Assembly: GCA_031270925.1 (NCBI GenBank)
Contig: JAISWY010000107.1
Coordinates: 1 to 10,508 of the forward strand
Source: Candidatus Symbiothrix sp.
GTDB lineage: Bacteria; Bacteroidota; Bacteroidia; Bacteroidales; Azobacteroidaceae
Reading direction: 5' to 3'
DNA length: 10,508 bases
A program made the translations under genes and the position numbers. Positions 1-5,144 of this stretch are shown here, piece by piece (position 1 is the first letter of the stretch; the number at the start of each line of letters is the position of its first letter). A model generated the notes under the pieces. It was given only the letters and a program-made list of their open reading frames with translations. It ran no database searches and was not told where the DNA came from.

Positions 1-30
1 CGTTTTTGTTTTATGAAAAATCCCTTGAAA

Positions 31-72
31 ATTCCGGGTCACCTGCAAAACCCAGGGTTTTGCAGGTGACTC
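31..72. repeat. Palindromic intergenic repeat, copy 1
   Basis: This is a perfect inverted repeat: a 16-base left arm at 38-53, one central base at 54 and the matching right arm at 55-70. The 42 bases at 31-72 align without gaps to 4805-4846 with 38 identities, so it belongs to a dispersed repeat family. It lies just past the stop codon of the minus-strand gene ending at 100. It could fold at the end of that transcript, but no T-run follows the stem on that strand, so it is not a standard intrinsic terminator. No known repeat family is recognised. Confidence 0.8.
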
Positions 73-99
73 TATTCTTTTTAGTTGGGCAGGCAAACA

Positions 100-462
100 T
101 TACAATTCCAAATAATAAATCAATTCATTCAAGCGGCTCCGCATCGTTTCGTCGGAAATCGGTTGTTTTTGTCGGAAATCAATCACTTTGTAATTGAAAC
201 GCTCAAAACTGCGGACAAGCGGCATGGCCTCTTCCGCATCCGTTTTCAAAATCACGATTTGCTTCTCGTTCTCCAAATAGGAAAAAACATGCAGCAAACG
301 CGCGTTGTTTTGCTCAATAAGATGTGCAATAGGCGACAAAAGATAATCCGAGGGATTGGTTTCCAAAATGATTGTGACGCCGCCGTTTCCCAACAAATTG
401 CCTTCGTTGAGCGCATCAAACCGGTTGATATAAGAGTCCGTTATTGATTCTTTGCTTAACAT
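100..462 (-). CDS. Shortened CBS-domain protein: C-terminal ACT-like part only
   Basis: The 120-residue product matches, from memory of the family, the C-terminal regulatory part of a Bacteroidales CBS-domain protein that is usually near 220 residues. The recognisable core is the segment reading GNGGVTIILETNPSDY, then SPIAHLIEQNNARLL, RSFERFNYKVI and a C-terminal RLNELIYYLEL. The two CBS domains that normally precede this are absent; the first residues (ESITDSYINRFDAL) may be the last helix of a lost second CBS domain. I chose the ATG at 462. A TTG at 480 extends the frame by six residues, and the frame is closed by a stop at 508-510, so no CBS coding can be recovered upstream. A promoter-like TATTTTTG lies about 58 bases upstream on the same strand, which fits an intact, transcribed short gene. 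CBS domains bind adenosyl ligands; without them the protein would rely on its ACT-like fold. The function is unknown. Confidence 0.72.
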   Translation of the reverse strand: MLSKESITDSYINRFDALNEGNLLGNGGVTIILETNPSDYLLSPIAHLIEQNNARLLHVFSYLENEKQIVILKTDAEEAMPLVRSFERFNYKVIDFRQKQPISDETMRSRLNELIYYLEL

Positions 463-488
463 GATTTCAAAATTCGGCAAAAATAAAC

Positions 489-496
489 TACTTTTG
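489..496 (+). promoter_or_regulatory. -7 element for the exbB operon
   Basis: TACTTTTG followed by CA matches the Bacteroidota TAnnTTTG element. Transcription would start near 503, about 50 bases before the exbB start codon. No good TTG -33 element is visible at the usual 19-21 base spacing, so this is supported by the -7 match and its position only. Confidence 0.5.
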
Positions 497-520
497 CACT
501 TGATTTGTTATTACAAGGTG

Positions 521-528
521 CAAAAATA
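521..528 (-). promoter_or_regulatory. -7 element for the shortened CBS-protein gene
   Basis: On the minus strand this reads TATTTTTG followed by CA, a match to TAnnTTTG. The predicted transcript start is near 514, giving a leader of about 50 bases before the ATG at 462 and supporting that start over the TTG at 480. It faces the plus-strand element at 489-496, and the two predicted start points cross. The -33 region is weak. Confidence 0.5.
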
Positions 529-553
529 GTTATTTATATTAGAAATTGAAAAT

Positions 554-1261
554 ATGAGTTGTTTACTTTTTATTCAAGAAGGAATGAATGCGGTTTCTGA
601 GGCGGTGGAAGTGTCGCTCCCGCAATCGACCGAAGTGAAAATGAACATTTTGGATTTGGCCGTGAAAGGCGGTTGGGTGATGATTCCGATTTTATTGCTG
701 TTTGTGATTTCTCTCGGTGTTTTCATCGAACGCTATCTGGTTATTAAGAAAGCGGCGAAAGACGACGACCGTTTTATAGACCGAATCCGCGATTATATCC
801 AGGATGGCAATATCAAATCGGCCGAAAAACTGTGCCAAAAAACGGATACGCCCTACGCACGGCTGATTGCTAAAGGGATTCAACGTTTGGATCGTCCGAT
901 GAACGATATTCAAGCGGCTATCGAAAATGTCGGCACGATTGAAGTCGCCAACTTGGAAAAAGGCTTTTTCTGGGTAACTACAACGGCCGCCATCGCTCCG
1001 ATGCTGGGATTTTTCGGAACGGTAACCGGAATGCTTCGCGCCTTTTTCGATATGGCCAATGCCGGTAGTAGCGTGGACATCGGTTTGCTTTCGGGTGGAA
1101 TTTACGAAGCTTTGATAACGACGGTGGCCGGACTGTCGGTCGGGATTCCCGCGCTTTTGGCCTACAATTACCTGTCGGCGCGTGTCGATGGCGTGATTAC
1201 CAAAATGGAAACACGTATCATGGATTTTATGGATTTATTGAACGAACGAACACAAAAATAA
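554..1261 (+). CDS. exbB: ExbB/TolQ/MotA-family proton channel subunit
   Basis: This 235-residue protein is the channel-forming subunit of an inner-membrane complex that uses the proton gradient to drive TonB- or Tol-type work at the outer membrane. Three membrane segments are visible at about residues 41-59, 139-166 and 181-207. A charged cytoplasmic loop lies between the first and second, and the family signature APMLGFFGTVTGM is at 148-160. The length is usual. The ATG at 554 keeps the short N-terminal extension seen in Bacteroidales members. ATG codons at 584 and 641 are alternatives, but none has a properly spaced ribosome site. It is the first gene of a unit with exbD (6-base gap), a TonB-like gene and a DJ-1 gene. 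ExbB and TolQ cannot be separated from sequence alone; the TonB-like gene downstream favours ExbB. Confidence 0.93.
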   Translation: MSCLLFIQEGMNAVSEAVEVSLPQSTEVKMNILDLAVKGGWVMIPILLLFVISLGVFIERYLVIKKAAKDDDRFIDRIRDYIQDGNIKSAEKLCQKTDTPYARLIAKGIQRLDRPMNDIQAAIENVGTIEVANLEKGFFWVTTTAAIAPMLGFFGTVTGMLRAFFDMANAGSSVDIGLLSGGIYEALITTVAGLSVGIPALLAYNYLSARVDGVITKMETRIMDFMDLLNERTQK

Positions 1262-1267
1262 TCCGTT

Positions 1268-1675
1268 ATGGCCATTCAAAGAAAAAGAAAAGCGAGCGTG
1301 GAATTTAGTATGGCTTCGATGACGGACATGATTTTCTTGTTGCTCCTGTTTTTCATGATTACATCGACGGTGGTTACGCCCAACGCTGTGAAAGTGGATT
1401 TGCCCCAAAGTACGCAACAAAATATCTCGAAACCCTTGGCTCGATTGACCATCGACAAAAAACTGCGCTACTACGTGGCTTACGGAACACAAAAAGAGCG
1501 TCCGGTATCGTTCGACCAAATTATTCCCTTCCTGAAAAATGTTTACGAACAGAACAACGAAATGGTGGTGGCGCTGTATGCCGATGAAACGATTCCCTAT
1601 TCGGAAGTCGTCAAGATATTGGACGTCATCAATCAAAATAAATTGAAAATGATTCTGGTAACACGATCGAAATGA
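1268..1675 (+). CDS. exbD: ExbD/TolR-family proton channel subunit
   Basis: The product of 135 residues has the ExbD/TolR plan: a short basic cytoplasmic N-terminus (RKRK), one membrane helix at about 18-36 and a small periplasmic domain. Asp20 in the segment SMASMTDMIFLLLLFF matches the essential membrane aspartate of the family, thought to carry protons inside the ExbB pore. The periplasmic domain ends with the typical pattern of a Tyr-Ala-Asp strand followed by a helix (YSEVVKILDVINQ). Its last four bases overlap the TonB-like start codon (ATGA at 1672-1675), so the two are probably translationally coupled. Only one ExbD copy is present in this unit. Confidence 0.93.
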   Translation: MAIQRKRKASVEFSMASMTDMIFLLLLFFMITSTVVTPNAVKVDLPQSTQQNISKPLARLTIDKKLRYYVAYGTQKERPVSFDQIIPFLKNVYEQNNEMVVALYADETIPYSEVVKILDVINQNKLKMILVTRSK

Positions 1676-2403
1676 AACTCACGAAAGAACAAATAACCGG
1701 ATACAGCGCTTCAATCGTTCTCAGCATATTGATTTTGTTGCTGCTGTCGCTGATTTATTTGCATACGGAAATTTGGCCTGAAATAGAAGGGATTCCCGTC
1801 AATTTTGGAACGGTCGATGCTTCTTTCGGAGTGGAAGAACCCGGCGAAACCGATGCCGAAATTGCTACGGAAAAAGTGATTCCGGTTCCCGAAAACCTTC
1901 CCGTACCGCCTGCGAACAAACCGAAAGCAATTACGCAAGACCGCGAACAAACGGCATCCATCGACAAGGAAAAAAAAGAAATCGAAAATCAAATGGCTGT
2001 TTTCGGAAAAGGCAGCTCGTCGAGCAGCAAAAGCGAAGGCGCAACGCCATCCGGTTCGGGCAATCAGGGAAGCATCAGCGGCAACGCGCCTACCGGAAAA
2101 TACGAAGGTACCGGCGGCCGGGGCGCTTTCGATTTGCAGGGACGGGGATTGCGCGGCGCGAACGAACTGATCGGCCCATCGAAAGAATCCATTGTGGAAG
2201 AAGGTGTTATCGTCGTCGAAATTACCGTCGATCCATACGGTAATGTCGTCGAAGCCCGATGCCGGTTGCGGGGAACCAATATCGACAACCCTCAAATGCG
2301 CCGTCAAGCCGAAGAAGCGGCCAAACGGAATCTGTTTACAACAATTATCGGTGGTTCCAAATATCAAATCGGAACCATCACTTATCGCTATAATTTAAAA
2401 TAA
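1672..2403 (+). CDS. TonB-like energy transducer
   Basis: This 243-residue protein has a single N-terminal membrane anchor at about 12-30 and a Pro/Glu-rich stretch (60-85). A Lys/Glu segment (98-108) and a Ser/Gly-rich linker (112-150) follow, and then a C-terminal TonB-type domain from about 165. The domain shows EEGVIVVEITVDPYGNVVEA and a helix QMRRQAEEAAKRNLF. Just before it, AFDLQGRGLRG matches the FxLxGR motif common before TonB domains in Bacteroidales transducers. It would span the periplasm and pass energy from ExbB/ExbD to outer-membrane partners. The gene overlaps exbD by four bases. The linker is short for a protein that must cross the whole periplasm, and TolA-like roles cannot be excluded. 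Confidence 0.88.
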   Translation: MKLTKEQITGYSASIVLSILILLLLSLIYLHTEIWPEIEGIPVNFGTVDASFGVEEPGETDAEIATEKVIPVPENLPVPPANKPKAITQDREQTASIDKEKKEIENQMAVFGKGSSSSSKSEGATPSGSGNQGSISGNAPTGKYEGTGGRGAFDLQGRGLRGANELIGPSKESIVEEGVIVVEITVDPYGNVVEARCRLRGTNIDNPQMRRQAEEAAKRNLFTTIIGGSKYQIGTITYRYNLK

Positions 2404-2404
2404 A

Positions 2405-2953
2405 ATGCAAACATTTCTCTTTTTAGCACAAGGTTTTGAAGAAATCGAAGCTGTCGCCGTTATCGACATCTTGCGACGAGGTGCCCTCAATGTTACCACC
2501 GTATCCGTTACCGGAAATCCGGTTGTTGTGGGCGCACACAACATCGCCGTTACAGCCGATGTTGTGTTTGAAAACGCCGATTTTTCATCGGGAAAACTGT
2601 TGATCTTACCCGGTGGAATGCCCGGCGCCGACAATCTGAACGCACATCCGGGACTAAAAACGCTGTTGAAACAATATTATGCCGACGGCAAATATTTGGC
2701 CGCCATCTGCGCCGCGCCTTTGGTTTTGGGCGATTTGCAGTTGTTGCAAGGCAAAAAAGCCGTCGTTTATCCCGGATATGAAGAACATCTCACGGGTGCA
2801 ACCATTCTCACGGAGCCGGTTGTCGTTGATGGCCACATCATTACCGGTCGCGGCCCCGGATTTGTTTTTGAGTTTGCGTTGAGTATTCTGTCCGTTTTAT
2901 TGGGGCAATCGCAAGCAGATGCGGTGGCTAAGGGGATGTTGATAGATAACTGA
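2405..2953 (+). CDS. DJ-1/PfpI (YajL-type) family protein
   Basis: At 182 residues this is the normal size for DJ-1 family proteins. Glu15 in GFEEIEAVAVIDILRR and Cys102 in AAICAAPLVLG correspond to Glu18 and the reactive Cys106 of human DJ-1. LPGGMPGADNL and TGRGPGFVFEFAL are further family signatures. Members have been described as chaperone-like, glyoxalase or deglycase proteins that deal with carbonyl or oxidative damage; the activity of this one cannot be told from sequence. It starts one base after the TonB-like stop codon, so it is almost certainly co-transcribed with exbB-exbD, although no shared function is obvious. It is convergent with dprA, 35 bases away, with no clear terminator between them. 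Confidence 0.92.
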   Translation: MQTFLFLAQGFEEIEAVAVIDILRRGALNVTTVSVTGNPVVVGAHNIAVTADVVFENADFSSGKLLILPGGMPGADNLNAHPGLKTLLKQYYADGKYLAAICAAPLVLGDLQLLQGKKAVVYPGYEEHLTGATILTEPVVVDGHIITGRGPGFVFEFALSILSVLLGQSQADAVAKGMLIDN

Positions 2954-2988
2954 ACATGCCTGCTGTGCCTCAAAATGGTCGAAATAGA

Positions 2989-4095
2989 TTAAAGCAAGCG
3001 GTATAAACCACCCGGATGACAACGAATCAAGCCTTTCATTTCCAAATCGAACAGCAAAGTCGCCAATCGACTGACCGGCCAATCGGTTTCAATGGCTATC
3101 GTGTTCAATTGCAGGTTATCTTGTTGCGAAAGCAGATTCAAAATCACTTGTTCATCCGGCGAAGTTTCTACAAAAATCGAACGTTGCACAGCCTGTTTCA
3201 CAGCCGTTTGATTCCAGCACATTTCGCGAAAAAGATCGTCGGCGCAAGTAATCAAAGCAGCTTTCTTGTACTTAATCAGCGAGTTACAGCCAATCGAATA
3301 AGTATCGGTGGTTTTTCCCGGAACGGCAAATACATCGCGATTATAAGAATCAGCGATATTGGCTGTAATCAAGGCCCCTCCCTTTTCGGCCGACTCCACA
3401 ACGACGGTACAATCGGCGATGCCGGCGACAATGCGGTTGCGTTTTACGAAATTTTGCCGGTCGGGATTGGTTTCGCTCATAAAATCGGTCAATAAACCGC
3501 CATTTGCAAGCATTTCAATGGCTGTATTTCGATGAGCCGGCGGATAAATCCGATCCAAGCCGTGCGCCAAAACGCCGATAGTCGGCAAATTACGCTTCAA
3601 AGCCGCACGATGCACATAAATATCAATTCCGTAAGCCAATCCGCTTATTATTAATGTTTTAGGATAATTTTTCGCAATATCGGCCATTAATCGCTCGCTT
3701 ACTTCTTTACCGTAGGTCGTGGCGTGTCGCGTGCCGACAATGCTCACAATTTTAGCTGCATTCAAATCGGCATTTCCCTTGAAATAAAGCAAAAGCGGCG
3801 AATCGACACAATCGCGAAAACGTTCGGGATAATCCGAATCGCGAATAAAAAGGGGTGTAATCTTATTTTTCTCAATAAAAACGATTTCTTTTTCGGCGCG
3901 GCGCAACACATCGGGATGATGAATTTCGGCAATGATTTTGCGCGAAATGCCCGGAATCCGTTCCAATAGCTGTTTTTTTTCGGTAAACAAAAGGGAAACA
4001 TCACCCAAAGCATCCAATACTTGCTTAGCGATAATCACACCGATTCCTTTGATCAAAGTAATTCCAATCTTGTAAATCAAGTTCCGGTCATTCAT
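2989..4095 (-). CDS. dprA: DNA-processing protein DprA (Smf)
   Basis: DprA binds incoming single-stranded DNA in the cytoplasm and loads RecA during natural transformation. The 368-residue protein is full length. It has an N-terminal helix-hairpin-helix-like region (about 10-60, with GIGVIIAKQVL and IPGISRKIIAEI), then the Rossmann-like DprA domain (about 80-290). Its signatures are SIVGTR (118-123), SGLAYGID (151-158), VLAHGLDRIYPPAH (175-188), KRNRIVAG (218-225), GGALITA (239-245) and FAVPG (256-260). A C-terminal winged-helix domain (about 312-368) is also present. It follows the thioesterase gene by 19 bases and shares its transcript. DprA is widespread even in bacteria not known to be competent, so its presence alone does not prove transformation. 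Confidence 0.96.
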   Translation of the reverse strand: MNDRNLIYKIGITLIKGIGVIIAKQVLDALGDVSLLFTEKKQLLERIPGISRKIIAEIHHPDVLRRAEKEIVFIEKNKITPLFIRDSDYPERFRDCVDSPLLLYFKGNADLNAAKIVSIVGTRHATTYGKEVSERLMADIAKNYPKTLIISGLAYGIDIYVHRAALKRNLPTIGVLAHGLDRIYPPAHRNTAIEMLANGGLLTDFMSETNPDRQNFVKRNRIVAGIADCTVVVESAEKGGALITANIADSYNRDVFAVPGKTTDTYSIGCNSLIKYKKAALITCADDLFREMCWNQTAVKQAVQRSIFVETSPDEQVILNLLSQQDNLQLNTIAIETDWPVSRLATLLFDLEMKGLIRCHPGGLYRLL

Positions 4096-4114
4096 AGTTT
4101 GTAGATTTTAATTT

Positions 4115-4525
4115 TCAACTTTCCAGATAATCTTTCATAAATTCATCAAAGTAATCTCCACGCGATATTTTACCGTTTTGCAAAACTGCCACTTCGATAG
4201 TTCCCTTACAACAGAGCGCATTATCGCTTTTCCGGTAAATTTCCTGATGAAAAATAATTTTGATGCCTTTCCGTTCGACCGTAAGCGAAGAAATAAAATT
4301 ATCGCCGCCGACCAACGAAGTCTTGTAATGCAAATCGGCGCGCGCCACAACCGGCACAATACCTTTCAAATGTACTTCCTTATAAAATGGAATACCCAGA
4401 CTAATCATAAATTCGTGCCGCGTATTTTCAAAATAATGCAAGTAATTGGCATTATTGACGACCCCTTGGACATCACATTCATAGTCGCGCACGCGCATTT
4501 CGATGGAGAAAACTTTTTTTGCCAT
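4115..4525 (-). CDS. Hot-dog fold acyl-CoA thioesterase (YbgC/4HBT-like)
   Basis: This 136-residue protein has the single hot-dog domain of the YbgC and 4-hydroxybenzoyl-CoA thioesterase group. The signature at residues 14-36 includes YECDVQGVVNNANYLHYFE, with Asp18 at the position of the catalytic aspartate. The usual ARADLHYKTSLVGGD and FHQEIYRKSDNALCCKGTIE strands follow. It should hydrolyse acyl-CoA thioesters in the cytoplasm; the chain preference is not visible. It is the first gene of a two-gene unit with dprA, and a -7 element lies about 23 bases upstream of its ATG. No tol-pal genes are nearby, so a YbgC role in envelope lipids is not supported by context. Confidence 0.92.
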   Translation of the reverse strand: MAKKVFSIEMRVRDYECDVQGVVNNANYLHYFENTRHEFMISLGIPFYKEVHLKGIVPVVARADLHYKTSLVGGDNFISSLTVERKGIKIIFHQEIYRKSDNALCCKGTIEVAVLQNGKISRGDYFDEFMKDYLES

Positions 4526-4547
4526 AAATTGAATGATAAATCAAACG

Positions 4548-4555
4548 CAAAAGTA
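4548..4555 (-). promoter_or_regulatory. -7 element for thioesterase-dprA
   Basis: On the minus strand this reads TACTTTTG followed by C, matching TAnnTTTG. It would start transcription about 15 bases upstream of the thioesterase ATG. At the expected -33 spacing there is GTG rather than TTG (4576-4578), so the upstream element is imperfect. Confidence 0.55.
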
Positions 4556-4654
4556 CATGAAATTTTTTAATTACACACAGACGGATAAAAATTTCCTGTG
4601 AAATTTATAGAGGAAAGATAATGAAAAATGATAATGGGAAAATCTAGGGTCAGT

Positions 4655-4676
4655 TGCAAACCCCTGTGTTTAGCAG
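4655..4676 (+). repeat. Left member of the 22-base inverted repeat pair
   Basis: This segment is complementary to 4817-4838 at 21 of 22 positions; the single mismatch is at 4661. It is a diverged copy, in opposite orientation, of the core of the dispersed palindromic repeat also found at 31-72. The flanks outside the 22 bases are only loosely similar. Confidence 0.7.
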
Positions 4677-4708
4677 AGGCGACAGACCGCAGGTCTGAAT
4701 AAGAATAA

Positions 4709-4735
4709 CCCCCAATGAAGCGAAGCGATTGGGGG
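4709..4735. repeat. Perfect stem with tandem GAAGC loop
   Basis: CCCCCAAT at 4709-4716 pairs perfectly with ATTGGGGG at 4728-4735. The 11-base loop contains GAAGC twice in tandem. This is the most GC-rich stem of the block and has no T-run on either side, so it is not an intrinsic terminator. Confidence 0.7.
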
Positions 4736-4804
4736 ATAGCGAAATAAGCACTCACCCCTCAACCCCGAAGTGGGTTGAATATATCAATTAACAAGTTGAA
4801 GGAT

Positions 4805-4846
4805 ATTCCGAGTCACCTGCTAAACACAGGGTTTTGCAGGTGCCTC
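4805..4846. repeat. Palindromic intergenic repeat, copy 2
   Basis: This copy aligns without gaps to 31-72 with 38 of 42 identities. Its palindrome (4814-4827 with 4829-4842) carries two mismatches, so it is less perfect than copy 1. The substitutions at 4821 and 4826 are not compensated on the other arm. Its core is also the right member of the inverted pair with 4655-4676. Confidence 0.75.
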
Positions 4847-4857
4847 CAATCGTGCTG

Positions 4858-4888
4858 CAAAATTAGATGAAAAACCTCAGTTTTTCAA
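4858..4888 (-). promoter_or_regulatory. Orphan Bacteroidota-type promoter reading into the hairpin block
   Basis: On the minus strand, TTG at 4888-4886 is followed by 20 bases and then TAATTTTG at 4865-4858. This has the same architecture and spacing as the tRNA-Asn promoter in this window. Transcription would begin near 4851 and run leftward through the hairpins. No protein gene lies within the block; the next gene on that strand is the thioesterase starting at 4525. It may drive a noncoding RNA or be a second, distal promoter for thioesterase-dprA. The match could also be chance in AT-rich DNA. Confidence 0.4.
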
Positions 4889-4934
4889 GCGCATGAAATG
4901 AAAAAAAGTTTTTTTTACAGAGGAAAGATATAAA

Positions 4935-4975
4935 TTAAAAAATGCTAACAGCTTATCTCTTATACTGTTAGCGTT
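4935..4975 (-). terminator. Rho-independent terminator of tRNA-Asn
   Basis: An 8-base perfect stem is formed by 4965-4972 and 4944-4951 with a 13-base loop. On the minus strand it is followed by a T-rich run (4943-4935). It begins 12 bases after the tRNA 3' end. Confidence 0.85.
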
Positions 4976-4983
4976 TTCTTTTG

Positions 4984-5057
4984 CTCTCCCTCTTGGACTT
5001 GAACCAAGGACCCTCTGATTAACAGTCAGATGCTCTAACCGACTGAGCTAAGGAAGA
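4984..5057 (-). tRNA. tRNA-Asn (anticodon GUU)
   Basis: The 74-base gene folds as a full cloverleaf on the minus strand. The acceptor stem pairs 5057-5051 with 4991-4985 with one G-U pair. The D arm has GCTC/GAGC, the anticodon stem TCTGA/TCAGA carries loop CTGTTAA, and the T arm CTTGG/CCAAG carries loop TTCAAGT. The anticodon GTT is at 5023-5021, specifying asparagine. The discriminator base is G at 4984. CCA is not encoded (CAA follows), so it must be added after transcription. It has its own promoter and terminator and stands alone, opposite to the protease operon. Confidence 0.97.
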
Positions 5058-5086
5058 ATTTATCAACATTTTTCGTAAATGCGGTG

Positions 5087-5117
5087 CAAAGGTAAGTGAT
5101 TATTTGGAAATATGCAA
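5087..5117 (-). promoter_or_regulatory. Promoter of tRNA-Asn
   Basis: On the minus strand TTG at 5117-5115, a 20-base spacer and TACCTTTG at 5094-5087 form a complete Bacteroidota promoter. Transcription would start near 5080, about 23 bases before the mature tRNA. Its -33 element touches the -7 element of the plus-strand protease promoter. Confidence 0.75.
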
Positions 5118-5125
5118 TATCTTTG
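5118..5125 (+). promoter_or_regulatory. -7 element for the protease operon
   Basis: TATCTTTG followed by CA is a strong match to TAnnTTTG. It lies downstream of the first in-frame ATG (5112) and 19 bases before the ATG at 5145, which argues that 5145 is the true start. The -33 region has only GTG near the expected position. Confidence 0.65.
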
Positions 5126-5144
5126 CAGAAAATTTTTAAAAATA

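Larger units (their letters stand above)
4604..4930. repeat. Hairpin-rich noncoding block with paired inverted repeats
   Basis: No gene is seen here. The block starts and ends with a 17-base direct repeat at 4604-4620 and 4914-4930, 16 of 17 identical. Inside are inverted copies of one 22-base segment at 4655-4676 and 4817-4838 (21 of 22 complementary). Between these lie three further perfect small stems: 4683-4688 with 4692-4697, 4709-4716 with 4728-4735, and 4759-4765 with 4772-4778. Another stem follows at 4868-4875 with 4880-4887. A weaker AT stem (4589-4595 with 4600-4606) sits at the left edge. It could be a miniature transposable element, a cluster of palindromic repeats, or the template of a structured RNA. 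There is no transposase gene in the window. Confidence 0.65.

Noticed and set aside
85..447. A 120-residue plus-strand frame near the left end
   Set aside because: It is antisense to the CBS-derived gene, whose conserved C-terminal segments identify the real strand.
1711..2367. A 218-residue open frame on the minus strand
   Set aside because: It lies wholly antisense to the TonB-like gene, has a Phe/Arg-rich composition typical of a shadow frame and shows no recognisable domain.
2954..2988. Possible shared terminator between the convergent DJ-1 and dprA genes
   Set aside because: The 35 bases contain no stem followed by a T-run on either strand.
3016..3495. A 159-residue open frame on the plus strand
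   Set aside because: It is antisense to the C-terminal half of dprA, whose motifs are clear; no family resemblance of its own.
4709..4735. GC-rich stem as an intrinsic terminator
   Set aside because: No T-run follows the stem on either strand.
4567..4755. A 62-residue minus-strand frame in the hairpin block
   Set aside because: It is made by reading through inverted repeats and stems, lacks any protein-like pattern and has no promoter at a sensible distance of its own.
31..4846. Repeat copies as a CRISPR array
   Set aside because: The copies are few, far apart and partly inverted, with no regular spacers and no cas genes.
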